Assembly: GCA_937894515.1 (NCBI GenBank)
Contig: CALCRH010000039.1
Location: 1 to 11,576, forward strand
DNA: 11,576 bases
Direction of reading: 5' to 3'
Source: an uncultured Clostridia bacterium
Lineage (GTDB): Bacteria > Bacillota > Clostridia > Oscillospirales > Oscillospiraceae
The stretch's first letter is position 1. The number at the start of each line of letters is the position of its first letter. Below are positions 1 through 6,489 of this stretch, piece by piece. Position numbers and translations under genes: made by a program. A model generated the notes under the pieces. The model saw only the letters and a list, made by a program, of their open reading frames with translations. It did not search any database and had not been told where the DNA came from.

Positions 1-137
1 ACGCACAGCGCCTCGGCGAAGCGGCATTGGATCGGCCCATAGCTGATGCCGAACACGCTGCCAAGCAGCGACAGCGCCGCATATAGACCGCCCACAACGG
101 CGGCCCGTGTCAGTTGGCGGGTACGGCTCTTTTCCAT
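1..137 (-). CDS. QueT-family transporter (ECF S component), 5' part only
   Basis: Partial gene: the first 45 codons are present and the rest lies beyond the left edge. The start at 137 is preceded by a good ribosome binding site (GGAGGGG, about 6 nt upstream). The visible protein begins MEKSRTRQLTRAAVVGGLYA, has a first hydrophobic segment at about residues 13-31, and then reads YGPIQCRFAEAL (33-44). The pattern GPIQ-x-R-x-x-EAL after a first membrane helix is the hallmark of the QueT family. These are substrate-binding membrane subunits of energy-coupling-factor transporters, associated with uptake of queuosine precursors. It starts 3 nt after the stop of the anti-sigma gene, so it is very probably cotranscribed with it. 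QueT genes are often preceded by a preQ1 riboswitch; here there is no room for one. The family call rests on a short stretch, and substrate specificity is inferred from the family only. Confidence 0.72.
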   Translation of the reverse strand, partial: MEKSRTRQLTRAAVVGGLYAALSLLGSVFGISYGPIQCRFAEALC

Positions 138-140
138 GCC

Positions 141-725
141 TTACCCCTCCAAGACCAACAGGCATGTACCCACCGGCAGCTTCAGCTCCGGCATAGCCTG
201 GTGGAGTGTCGCCGTCTGCTCCGCAGTCAGAGCATAGGTGCCGCTGTCGCTGCTGAACCCCATCTCACACAAAATTTCCCGTGCCATGGCGCACAGCGCC
301 GTATCGCTGACGTGGATCTGTTCTGCTTCCGACTCACTTTCTTCCTTCCTGGCTCCCGCCGCAGCATCGTATGTCGCTTCGGCGTCCTTTGTCGTCAGCA
401 TAAAATTGTTTACAATGCCGTTATCAGCCACGCCTTCCTCGCACGCTGCCGGTGCCTCTGCCGGCGCCGCACAGTCTGCCGTTTCCGGTGCGGCAGATCC
501 CGCCCGCATGGTGCCAAAGAATACAAACGGCACCGCAATGCACGCCACCACCAGACACGCGGCGGCACTCAGTATGATTTTCCAGGTCTGCCTGGGGGAA
601 CCGGCCTTGACCTGCGGTGTCTTTACCACCTGCGCCATGACGCGTGCGGTAAAATCTGCGGACGGCATCTCGCTGCTATGCAGGGTGCCGGCAAATTTTT
701 CTTCAAAAGCATCGTATGCTGTCAT
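141..725 (-). CDS. Probable anti-sigma factor, single-pass membrane protein
   Basis: A 194-residue protein: a cytoplasmic N-terminal part of about 48 residues, one clear membrane segment at about 49-71 (KIILSAAACLVVACIAVPFV), an Ala/Pro/Glu-rich linker (about 75-135) and a C-terminal extracytoplasmic domain (about 136-194). Its ATG overlaps the stop of the upstream ECF sigma gene (ATGA, 722-725) and has a strong ribosome binding site (GAGGAGG). A single-pass protein translationally coupled to an ECF sigma factor is the usual layout of an anti-sigma factor that holds the sigma factor at the membrane until an envelope signal arrives. The N-terminal part lacks the H-x3-C-x2-C zinc motif of the ZAS class, so the assignment rests on context and topology, not on a recognised domain. 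Five cysteines (85, 95, 145, 153, 188) lie on the outer side. The function of the outer domain is unknown. Confidence 0.66.
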   Translation of the reverse strand: MTAYDAFEEKFAGTLHSSEMPSADFTARVMAQVVKTPQVKAGSPRQTWKIILSAAACLVVACIAVPFVFFGTMRAGSAAPETADCAAPAEAPAACEEGVADNGIVNNFMLTTKDAEATYDAAAGARKEESESEAEQIHVSDTALCAMAREILCEMGFSSDSGTYALTAEQTATLHQAMPELKLPVGTCLLVLEG

Positions 726-1315
726 GACCGTTCCTCCTCTCCTGTTTCTTGGACGGCATCGGGAGTGAAAAAGTTCCCCTGCCGCAATAGGATTTCTTTC
801 AATTGTGCTTTGGCGCGATTGATGCGGGACTTCACCGTTCCGTTGGGCAGCCCCAAAACGACCCCGATCTCCTCATAGCCCAGCTCTGCCTGATACCGCA
901 GCAGCAGGATCTCCCGTGCCTGCGGCGAAAGCGTCTCCAAAGCGGCCTGAACCGTCTCCTGCTCTTCCTGCCGTTCCACCGTCTCCTGCGGCGACTCTCT
1001 GCTGTCGACCAATACCGCGTCCTCAATATCGGTGCTGTTCCGGTATTTCTTCTCCCGCCGCATCAGATCAATGGCGGCATGGGTGGTCAGTTGGTACAGC
1101 CATGTGGAAAACCGGCTGTCGCCCCGAAACCGGGGCAGGCCTTTCCACGCAGCGAGAAAGGCATCCTGTGCCGCCTCCTCCGCATCGGCAGGGGACAGTC
1201 CCATGTGCAGTGCCAGCCGGTATACCTGCCCCTGATAGGCCTCCACCAGCTGTCCGAATGCTGCCGCATCGCCATTTTGCGCTTTATGTACGATGTTCAA
1301 CTCGTCAAATATCAT
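722..1315 (-). CDS. RNA polymerase sigma factor, ECF subfamily
   Basis: A 197-residue group 4 sigma factor, a usual length for the family. Region 2 (about 20-88) carries the core-binding and -10 recognition signature DAEEAAQDAFLAAWKGLPRF followed by FSTWLYQLTTHAAIDLMRR. An acidic linker (about 95-122) leads into region 4 (about 123-175), with LSPQAREILLLRY and the helix-turn-helix GYEEIGVVLGLPNGTVKSRI that reads the -35 element. There is no region 1 or 3, as expected for ECF factors. The ATG overlaps the dus stop by 4 nt (1312-1315) and the stop overlaps the next start in the same way, so expression is coupled to both neighbours. A modest ribosome binding site (GAGG) lies inside the end of dus. 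Target promoters cannot be read from this window, and no separate promoter for the sigma gene was found inside dus. Confidence 0.93.
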   Translation of the reverse strand: MIFDELNIVHKAQNGDAAAFGQLVEAYQGQVYRLALHMGLSPADAEEAAQDAFLAAWKGLPRFRGDSRFSTWLYQLTTHAAIDLMRREKKYRNSTDIEDAVLVDSRESPQETVERQEEQETVQAALETLSPQAREILLLRYQAELGYEEIGVVLGLPNGTVKSRINRAKAQLKEILLRQGNFFTPDAVQETGEEERS

Positions 1316-2280
1316 ACCAGATCCCTCTTGATCCCCTTGGCAATTTCATACAGCTCATCCAGCTTTTCCAGCCGCACGATCTGTTCCTTGTAGTAATTGG
1401 CGTGTGCCACGCCCTTCAGATACCAGCAAAACTGCTTCCGCGCCTCCAACATGGCGATGTGTTCTCCCTTGTCGGCCACCGCCAGCTCCATCTGCCGTAC
1501 CGCCAGCTCGATCCGCTCTGCCAAAGGCGGCAGCGCAGGTACAGGCTGGCCGTTCAGCGCCGCTTCTGCCTGTGCAAAGATCCACGGATTGCCGAACGCG
1601 CCCCGTCCGATCATGGCCATGTCCGCCCCGGTAAACTGCAAAATTCTCACCGCGTCCTCCGCGGAAAATATATCTCCATTGGCAATAACAGGGATATGCA
1701 CCGCCTCTTTGACCTCCCGAATGGTGGTCCAGTCCGCCTGCCCGGCGTACATCTGCGTTCGTGTCCTGCCGTGTACGCACACGGCTGCCACGCCCACCTG
1801 CTCCAGCATCTTGGCAAGAGAGACCGCGTTGATGCTGCCCTTGTCCCAACCCCGCCGCATCTTCACCGTTACGGGAACGGGACTGGCCTTTACCACCGCC
1901 TCGGCGATACGCGCCGCCTTTTCCGGGTCCTTCATCAGCGCTGAGCCGTCGCCGTTTGCCACCACTTTTCCCACGGGACACCCCATGTTGATGTCGATGA
2001 CTGCGGCGCCGCTGACCTCTGCGGCGATTTGAGCAGCCTCCGCCATGCACGCGATGTCGCTGCCGAAGATCTGTGCCGCCGCTGGCTTTTCATTGGGTGC
2101 CAGCTTCAAAAGCGTCCGGCTCTTGCTGTCCTGATAGCACAGCGCCTTGGCGCTCACCAGCTCTGTGCAGGAGTACCCGGCTCCCAGCTCCCGGCAGATC
2201 TGCCGGAACGCCAGATCGGTGACCCCCGCCATGGGTGCCAGCGCCAGCCGTGATTTGATTTCCACATCACCGATTTTCAT
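1312..2280 (-). CDS. dus: tRNA-dihydrouridine synthase, DusB-like
   Basis: A 322-residue FMN-dependent enzyme that reduces uridine to dihydrouridine in tRNA using NADPH. The TIM-barrel domain begins with LALAPMAGVTDLAFR (12-26). The catalytic cysteine is Cys101 in INMGCPVGKVV. Substrate and FMN-phosphate contacts are suggested by VKMRRGW (139-145), VHGRTRTQMYAG (169-180), IANGDIFSAEDA (199-210) and IGRGAFGNPWIF (224-235). A helical tRNA-binding domain follows to the end, with RKQFCWYLKG at 281-290. Length and motifs fit the DusB/NifR3 subgroup common in Firmicutes. The reading frame is open further upstream to 2556, but the ATG at 2280 has a strong AGGAGGT site 4 nt upstream and starts exactly where family members start, so the extension is rejected. 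The gene is first in an operon with an ECF sigma factor, with which it shares a 4-nt overlap. The target uridine positions are not deducible. Confidence 0.94.
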   Translation of the reverse strand: MKIGDVEIKSRLALAPMAGVTDLAFRQICRELGAGYSCTELVSAKALCYQDSKSRTLLKLAPNEKPAAAQIFGSDIACMAEAAQIAAEVSGAAVIDINMGCPVGKVVANGDGSALMKDPEKAARIAEAVVKASPVPVTVKMRRGWDKGSINAVSLAKMLEQVGVAAVCVHGRTRTQMYAGQADWTTIREVKEAVHIPVIANGDIFSAEDAVRILQFTGADMAMIGRGAFGNPWIFAQAEAALNGQPVPALPPLAERIELAVRQMELAVADKGEHIAMLEARKQFCWYLKGVAHANYYKEQIVRLEKLDELYEIAKGIKRDLV

Positions 2281-2311
2281 GCGTACCTCCTGCAAATAAT
2301 CCGCCCTCTTT

Positions 2312-2337
2312 GTAGGGGCCGGCGTCCTCGACGGCCC
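2312..2337 (+). repeat. REP-like element copy 1 (GTAG tag plus hairpin, TCCT loop)
   Basis: GTAG at 2312-2315 is followed by GGGCCGGCG (2316-2324), loop TCCT and CGACGGCCC (2329-2337). The stem has 9-nt arms with one G-A mismatch. All 26 nt are identical to the copy at 8353-8378. It lies in the inferred untranslated leader of dus, antisense to it, 31 nt before the dus ATG. See the repeat-family finding. Confidence 0.8.
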
Positions 2338-2367
2338 ATTGTTTACCGCAATAGCCTGTAACATCAT

Positions 2368-2396
2368 AGTATAGCAAAAAAAAGCGGTGACAGCAA
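2368..2396 (-). promoter_or_regulatory. Candidate sigma-A-type promoter of the dus operon
   Basis: On the minus strand a -35 element TTGCTG (2396-2391) and a -10 element TATACT (2373-2368) are separated by 17 nt that include a run of eight T. Spacing is ideal; the -10 matches the consensus at five of six positions and the -35 at four of six (the TTG half and one more). Transcription would start near 2361 and give a leader of about 80 nt containing the repeat at 2312-2337. Confidence 0.6.
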
Positions 2397-2446
2397 GCAT
2401 TTGGGGCAAATCGCTGCTCTGCTGCCAAAAGAATGATGGTATAAAC

Positions 2447-2474
2447 TTGACATTTGCCGGGCGGATGATACAAT
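2447..2474 (+). promoter_or_regulatory. Sigma-A-type promoter of the CstA-family gene
   Basis: A perfect -35 hexamer TTGACA (2447-2452), a 16-nt spacer and a -10 hexamer TACAAT (2469-2474) stand 32 nt before the ATG. Transcription should start near 2481, just ahead of the AAGGAG ribosome binding site at 2494-2499. It is divergent from the dus promoter, with the two -35 boxes about 50 nt apart. Confidence 0.75.
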
Positions 2475-2506
2475 GGAAAACAATTTTCAGGATAAGGAGC
2501 TTTTTT

Positions 2507-3991
2507 ATGACAACATTTTTGATTGGATTAGTCATCCTCTTCGCGGGCGCTGCCATTTACGGGCGCTTCTGCGAGAAGGTCTTTGGACCCGATGACCGCC
2601 AGACCCCTGCTTATACCAAGCAGGACGGTGTGGACTATGTGCCCATGAAGGGCTGGAAGAATGCTTTGATCAATCTGCTGAACATCGCCGGTACCGGCCC
2701 CATTCTCGGCCCCATCCAGGGCATTCTGTTTGGGCCCATCGCCTTCATTACCATCCCCATCGGCAATATCATCGGCGGCGCCATGCACGACTATTTCTCC
2801 GGCATGATCTGCACCCGCGACGGCGGCACCCAGATGCCCGAGATGATCCGCCGCTATACCGGTAAAGCGGTAGCCGGTGTGTACCGCGTGTTTGTCTGCT
2901 TCATGTTGCTGCTGGTGGGTGCTGTGTTTATCTACACCCCCGGCGATATTGCGGCCACCCAGGTGTTCGGCTTCAGCGGTCTGGCCAGCGATTACAGAAC
3001 GTGGATCGTCTACGGTGTGATCTTCGTCTACTACCTGATCGCCACCGTCTTTCCCATCGACGCCATCATTGGCAAGATCTACCCCATCTTCGGCGGTATC
3101 CTGCTGTTCTCCGCCGTGGGCGTGTTCGTCGGCCTCTTTGTCAGAGGCTATCCGCTGGTCAACATCTGGGACAACTGGAACACCGGTCTGCTGTTCCAGT
3201 ACGGTGATTACTTTAAGGCCAACCACTTTATCCCCACCTTCTTCGTCACGGTGGCGTGCGGCATTCTGTCCGGCTTCCACTCCACCCAGACGGCGCTGGT
3301 ATCCCGCACCATGAAGAGCGAGAAGCAGGGCCGGCACACCTTCTATTCCATGATGGTGCTGGAGGGCTTCATCGCCATGGTCTGGGCGGCTGCCGCCATG
3401 GGCGTGTATAACCTGGGGCTGCAGGAAGCCAATGCTTCTCTGGCAACCGGTACGGTGGGCGTTGTCTGTAAGGATCTGCTGGGCAACGTGGGCGGCATCA
3501 TTGCGCTGATCGGCGTTATCGTCCTGCCCATCACCTCCGGCGATACGGCGCTGCGCGCGCTGCGTCTGTCCCTTGCGGAGGCGCTCCATATCGATCAGTC
3601 CTCCAATGCCAAGCGTCTGAGCATTTCCGTGATCCTTTTCGCTCTGGTGGCGGGCATTCTGGTATGGGCCAAGACCAATGCCCAGGGCTTCGCCATTCTG
3701 TGGCGCTACTTTGCCTGGTCCAACCAGGTGCTGGCTCTGTTCGCCTTTGCGTCTATCGCCACCTGGATGTTTGAAAACGGCAAGGCAAAGTTTACCTGGA
3801 TCCCCCTGATCCCCGGTGCGTTCTATGCCTTTGTGACCATGAGCTATATCTTCAACGCCAAGATCGGTTTCAGCGTTCCCTGGACCGGTGCCTACATCAT
3901 TGCCGCCGTGCTGACGGTGGCCTATGTTGCGGCGATCATCATCAACGGCAGAAAGCGGCAAAACGCACAGTTACAGCCTTTGGATCAATAA
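2507..3991 (+). CDS. cstA: CstA-family membrane transporter (carbon starvation protein A family)
   Basis: A 494-residue polytopic membrane protein of the CstA family. Family signatures are IAGTGPILGPIQGILFGP (60-77), GGAMHDYFSGM (90-100), PIDAIIGKIYPIFG (183-196), FHSTQTALVSRTM (257-269), PITSGDTALRALRL (341-354) and WRYFAWSNQVLA (399-410). It is much shorter than Escherichia coli CstA (about 700 residues) and belongs to the roughly 480-500-residue form common in Firmicutes. Enterobacterial relatives CstA and BtsT are proton-coupled pyruvate importers, and peptide uptake has also been assigned to the family. Which substrate applies here cannot be read from sequence. The start at 2507 has AAGGAG 7 nt upstream; the frame is open back to 2387 but that part precedes the promoter and is not translated. 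It is a single-gene unit with its own promoter and terminator, with no LytS/LytT-type regulator next to it. Confidence 0.92.
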   Translation: MTTFLIGLVILFAGAAIYGRFCEKVFGPDDRQTPAYTKQDGVDYVPMKGWKNALINLLNIAGTGPILGPIQGILFGPIAFITIPIGNIIGGAMHDYFSGMICTRDGGTQMPEMIRRYTGKAVAGVYRVFVCFMLLLVGAVFIYTPGDIAATQVFGFSGLASDYRTWIVYGVIFVYYLIATVFPIDAIIGKIYPIFGGILLFSAVGVFVGLFVRGYPLVNIWDNWNTGLLFQYGDYFKANHFIPTFFVTVACGILSGFHSTQTALVSRTMKSEKQGRHTFYSMMVLEGFIAMVWAAAAMGVYNLGLQEANASLATGTVGVVCKDLLGNVGGIIALIGVIVLPITSGDTALRALRLSLAEALHIDQSSNAKRLSISVILFALVAGILVWAKTNAQGFAILWRYFAWSNQVLALFAFASIATWMFENGKAKFTWIPLIPGAFYAFVTMSYIFNAKIGFSVPWTGAYIIAAVLTVAYVAAIIINGRKRQNAQLQPLDQ

Positions 3992-4009
3992 CGCAGATCA
4001 TACGGTAAA

Positions 4010-4043
4010 GGGAGCCGACGCTGCAGCGTCGGCTCCCTTTTTC
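4010..4043 (+). terminator. Intrinsic terminator after the CstA-family gene
   Basis: GGGAGCCGACGCTG and CAGCGTCGGCTCCC (4010-4037) form a perfect inverted repeat, closed by a short loop around CTGCAG, followed by TTTTTC (4038-4043). It lies 18 nt after the stop codon. The flanking AAA/TTT lets the stem read in both directions, though the T-run favours the plus strand. Confidence 0.92.
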
Positions 4044-4046
4044 TAT

Positions 4047-4078
4047 AAAAAAGAACCGGACGACAAGTCGTCCGGTTC
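4047..4078 (-). terminator. Intrinsic terminator for the spoIIE-side convergent genes
   Basis: GAACCGGACGAC (4053-4064) and GTCGTCCGGTTC (4067-4078) form a perfect 12-bp stem around two bases. On the minus strand it is followed by six T (4052-4047). It lies 29 nt after the stop of the small tail-anchored protein and 9 nt from the opposing terminator, so the two convergent transcription units are insulated from each other. Confidence 0.9.
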
Positions 4079-4107
4079 AAGTGAGGAGAAAATTTCGGAA
4101 AGAAAAG

Positions 4108-4365
4108 CTAAAGAAGTGCTACCAGCAGCCACGCGATGCCAATAACCGTGCCGCCGATAGCAGCCCAAAGCGGTGGGCTGATGTGATGCTTGGGGGGAAT
4201 GGAATGGGTGTGGGCGTAATTTTTGGCGATACGCACGGCCTGATCCACCAACTGCTGTTGGCTGACACCGCCGCCGTCACCATTGAGAATAAATATTGCC
4301 TGTTCAAACATACGCGGATCGGGACTGTCTACCACGATGACCCGCCGGGAAACTCCTTTCACCAA
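4108..4365 (-). CDS. Small conserved-looking tail-anchored membrane protein, function unknown
   Basis: An 85-residue protein that I do not recognise with certainty. The N-terminal part (1-60) is soluble and reads VKGVSRRVIVVDSPDPRMFE then QAIFILN; it is followed by a Gln/Val helix-like stretch (35-50) and a His/Pro-rich linker (52-64). The C-terminus (about 65-85, LWAAIGGTVIGIAWLLVALL) is a single membrane helix that ends the protein, which suggests a tail anchor with the N-terminal part in the cytoplasm. The start is TTG at 4365: a strong AAGGAGGG site (4374-4381) sits 8 nt upstream, and the GTG one codon later would be slightly too far. It follows spoIIE by 55 nt on the same strand and shares its terminator, so it is probably cotranscribed and may act in sporulation. 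I have a vague memory of similar short proteins near sporulation genes in Clostridia, which I cannot verify here. Confidence 0.74.
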   Translation of the reverse strand: MVKGVSRRVIVVDSPDPRMFEQAIFILNGDGGGVSQQQLVDQAVRIAKNYAHTHSIPPKHHISPPLWAAIGGTVIGIAWLLVALL

Positions 4366-4420
4366 AACTGACGCCCTCCTTACCGTGTTGATACATTCAG
4401 TATTGCCGCGTCAGCACGGA

Positions 4421-6388
4421 TTATACACGTTTTGCCGGGATATTTTCCACCTGCGTGACCACCACGGCACAGTCGTCATTTTTTCCGCCGACCTGTTCCG
4501 ATTCCTGCAGAATGCGCTGAGCCAGATCCTGCACATTTCCGCTCCAGCCGGCCAGCAGATTCTGCAGCCATTCATCGCCATCAGCCACCACGCCGTCTGA
4601 AACCAAAACCACAATATCGCCCTGGCAGAGCGTCAGGATATGTACTTCCGGAGTCTCCTGCGTTTCCTGCAACCCAACCGGCAGGGAGTGGCTGACGTAT
4701 CGCTTCACGCTGCCGTGATGCTTCAGATAGCTTGCCGCCGCTCCGTATTTGTACAGCGCCGCCTGTCCGGTATCTTTCCGCAGTGCCAGCAGATCCACCG
4801 CAGGGAAGGCGCCGTTTTCATCGCGCTGCAGCTGCAGCGCGGTGTTCAGGGTTTTCAACGCCGGTGCCGGGTCGATCCCCGCCCTTAAAAACTGCCCCAA
4901 AAGCCGTATTGTCATGGCGGCCTCAGCATGTGCAGCTTCTCCGCTGCCCATACCGTCGCACAGCAAAAAGTATTCCGTGATCCCCACAGACAGCCGGGCA
5001 ACCTGATCGCCGCAGAGCTTTTCACTCTCCTTAGGCCGCAATGCGGTGGCGCTTTGCAGCTCCATCACCTGCGAGGCATGTATGTCAGAGACCTCCATAC
5101 TACTGGCCAGCGTCTCCTCCATCTGGGCATATTGTGCCGCTGCCAACTCCTTCACGCCGCTGAGCCGCAGACGATACTGCCGCCGCAGCAAATAGGCATA
5201 CAACTCCCGGTTGATAGCCTCCAGCAGCTCCGAAAAATGAATGCACCGGTCAGCAAAAAGTCGGGGAAAGTCCCGGGGATTTGCTGTCCCCCGCTGTAAA
5301 AGATGGGGGCAGGCATTGTTAAAAGCATCATAGGTGTCGGTATATTTTTCCTGCCAGCATCGCTGCTGCAGCACACAGCCCCGGCACACCTGTTCAGCGG
5401 CCCGATCAAACAGCACGGCGGGATTCTCCGGCTTCTCCGGGGACGGGGTGTGGAACAGATTTTCATAGAGCTCCCGAAATGCCGCTGCCACCTGGCGAAA
5501 CCCGGAGCCAACATTGTCCGGCAGAGTGGGCTTATCCTTTCGGGGCAGGGAAAACCGTTGTGGTACGCACAGATAGGCGATCCCTGCCGCCACCAATTCA
5601 AAAAGCAGCAAGGGAATGTTGTCCCCGTCAAACAGCACCGCCGCCGCCACCGCTGCCAGACAAAAGGAGACGGTACGGCACCATCGCTTTTCAAATTGAG
5701 CCGCCAAATAGATGCCCAACCCGAATACGGCGGCAAACAGCAGGGCAGGGCGTCCCGGCACAAGATCCAGCGCCAGGCCGATACCGGCGCCGATGGCGGC
5801 GCTGTAAGCGGGAAATCGCACATCGCACAACTGCAAAGCCAACCATGCGCCGCAGACCACGCCGGCAGAGAATCCTCTGACTTCCAGGGGCATCAGCGCC
5901 GTGCAAAAGCCCAAAACGATCCAAACCGTGCGGGTGTGTGAGTCACCCACCGTATTCTGATAGGCGGCAACGCCGGCAGCCACCGCAGCAGCAATACATA
6001 GCATCCAGCGGGAAAAGCCACAACCGATCAGGGTAACAGATTGCACCAGAAACAACATGAGCGCGGTGACCAATGGCCGAAAATAACCGCGCAGATAGAT
6101 TCTGCTGTCCGTGAATGTCAGGGTAGCGGCATAGATCAGCACCGCACAGGCGGTGTGCCGCAAAGCGCCCTGAAAGGGGAAAAAGAGCCATCCGCCTGCG
6201 GCAGCACCCAACAGAGCACACAACCCCCGCAGATCCTCTCCGGCAACGGCCACAGCAGCCAACGCCCAGGGGGCGTAGAGCCCGCCCAGCTGTCCGGCGG
6301 AGAGTGCCATGGGAATGACGATCCAGGCGCCGTAGTGCAGCCGGTATTCCGGTCGGGAGTGGTCAAAAGCTTTTACTGGCAGCTTCAT
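4421..6388 (-). CDS. spoIIE: Stage II sporulation protein E (PP2C phosphatase SpoIIE)
   Basis: A 655-residue membrane-bound serine phosphatase that dephosphorylates the anti-anti-sigma factor SpoIIAA, releasing sigma-F in the forespore; in Bacillus it also interacts with FtsZ at the asymmetric septum. Residues about 20-275 hold many membrane helices. A central region (276-454) carries a cysteine cluster CRGC...CW (335-345) followed by DTYDAF, also present in Bacillus SpoIIE. The PP2C domain (about 455-650) shows the metal-binding aspartates in CGDQ (459-462), CDGMGSG (477-483), SDGV (597-600) and NDDCAVVV (637-644). It is shorter than the Bacillus protein (about 827 residues), mostly in the central region. 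The frame is open back to 6526, but the ATG at 6388 has a near-perfect AAGGAGGTGA site (6394-6403), so this start is preferred. A possible promoter lies just upstream. Confidence 0.94.
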   Translation of the reverse strand: MKLPVKAFDHSRPEYRLHYGAWIVIPMALSAGQLGGLYAPWALAAVAVAGEDLRGLCALLGAAAGGWLFFPFQGALRHTACAVLIYAATLTFTDSRIYLRGYFRPLVTALMLFLVQSVTLIGCGFSRWMLCIAAAVAAGVAAYQNTVGDSHTRTVWIVLGFCTALMPLEVRGFSAGVVCGAWLALQLCDVRFPAYSAAIGAGIGLALDLVPGRPALLFAAVFGLGIYLAAQFEKRWCRTVSFCLAAVAAAVLFDGDNIPLLLFELVAAGIAYLCVPQRFSLPRKDKPTLPDNVGSGFRQVAAAFRELYENLFHTPSPEKPENPAVLFDRAAEQVCRGCVLQQRCWQEKYTDTYDAFNNACPHLLQRGTANPRDFPRLFADRCIHFSELLEAINRELYAYLLRRQYRLRLSGVKELAAAQYAQMEETLASSMEVSDIHASQVMELQSATALRPKESEKLCGDQVARLSVGITEYFLLCDGMGSGEAAHAEAAMTIRLLGQFLRAGIDPAPALKTLNTALQLQRDENGAFPAVDLLALRKDTGQAALYKYGAAASYLKHHGSVKRYVSHSLPVGLQETQETPEVHILTLCQGDIVVLVSDGVVADGDEWLQNLLAGWSGNVQDLAQRILQESEQVGGKNDDCAVVVTQVENIPAKRV

Positions 6389-6413
6389 GGCGCTCACCTC
6401 CTTCCTGGCCTCT

Positions 6414-6448
6414 ATTGTAACCCGGAGAGAGTGCCGAAACCTGTCGGG
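6414..6448 (-). promoter_or_regulatory. Possible spoIIE promoter with a Spo0A-box-like sequence
   Basis: On the minus strand a -10-like TACAAT (6419-6414) stands 26 nt before the spoIIE ATG. No normal -35 lies 17 nt upstream. Instead TGTCGGG (6442-6448, plus-strand orientation), which matches the Spo0A box TGTCGAA at five of seven positions, lies 22 nt upstream of the -10. In Bacillus, Spo0A-activated sigma-A promoters place the box at a displaced -35. Only one imperfect box is visible, so this is tentative. Confidence 0.35.
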
Positions 6449-6456
6449 AAATAATA

Positions 6457-6489
6457 GGTGGGGGGAATTTTGAAGAAATTCCCCCCACC
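6457..6489 (-). terminator. Strong hairpin between ribF and spoIIE, probable terminator
   Basis: GGTGGGGGGAATTT (6457-6470) and AAATTCCCCCCACC (6476-6489) form a perfect 14-bp stem with a 5-nt loop. It lies about 65 nt after the ribF stop and about 70 nt before the spoIIE start. On the minus strand the stem is followed by TATTATTTCCC, a poor T-tract; on the plus strand a T5 run begins 5 nt after the stem. It most probably ends the ribF operon and shields spoIIE from read-through, but could instead be a leader structure. Confidence 0.55.

Noticed and set aside
138..140. Search for a preQ1 riboswitch before the QueT-family gene
   Set aside because: Only 3 nt separate the gene from the upstream coding region, and no leader is available.
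916..1944. 342-codon plus-strand open frame opposite the sigma factor and dus
   Set aside because: It crosses the boundary of two well-supported minus-strand genes and shows no domain; it is a shadow of GC-biased codon use.
2281..2556. 92-residue N-terminal extension of Dus
   Set aside because: It would include the promoter region and a repeat, and would overlap the start of the divergent gene. The ATG at 2280 has a strong AGGAGGT.
2528..3961. 477-codon open frame on the minus strand opposite the CstA-family gene
   Set aside because: It mirrors a clearly coding plus-strand gene codon for codon. The product is rich in His, Gly, Asp and Gln without domain or membrane pattern, as expected from the complement of a GC-rich membrane protein gene.
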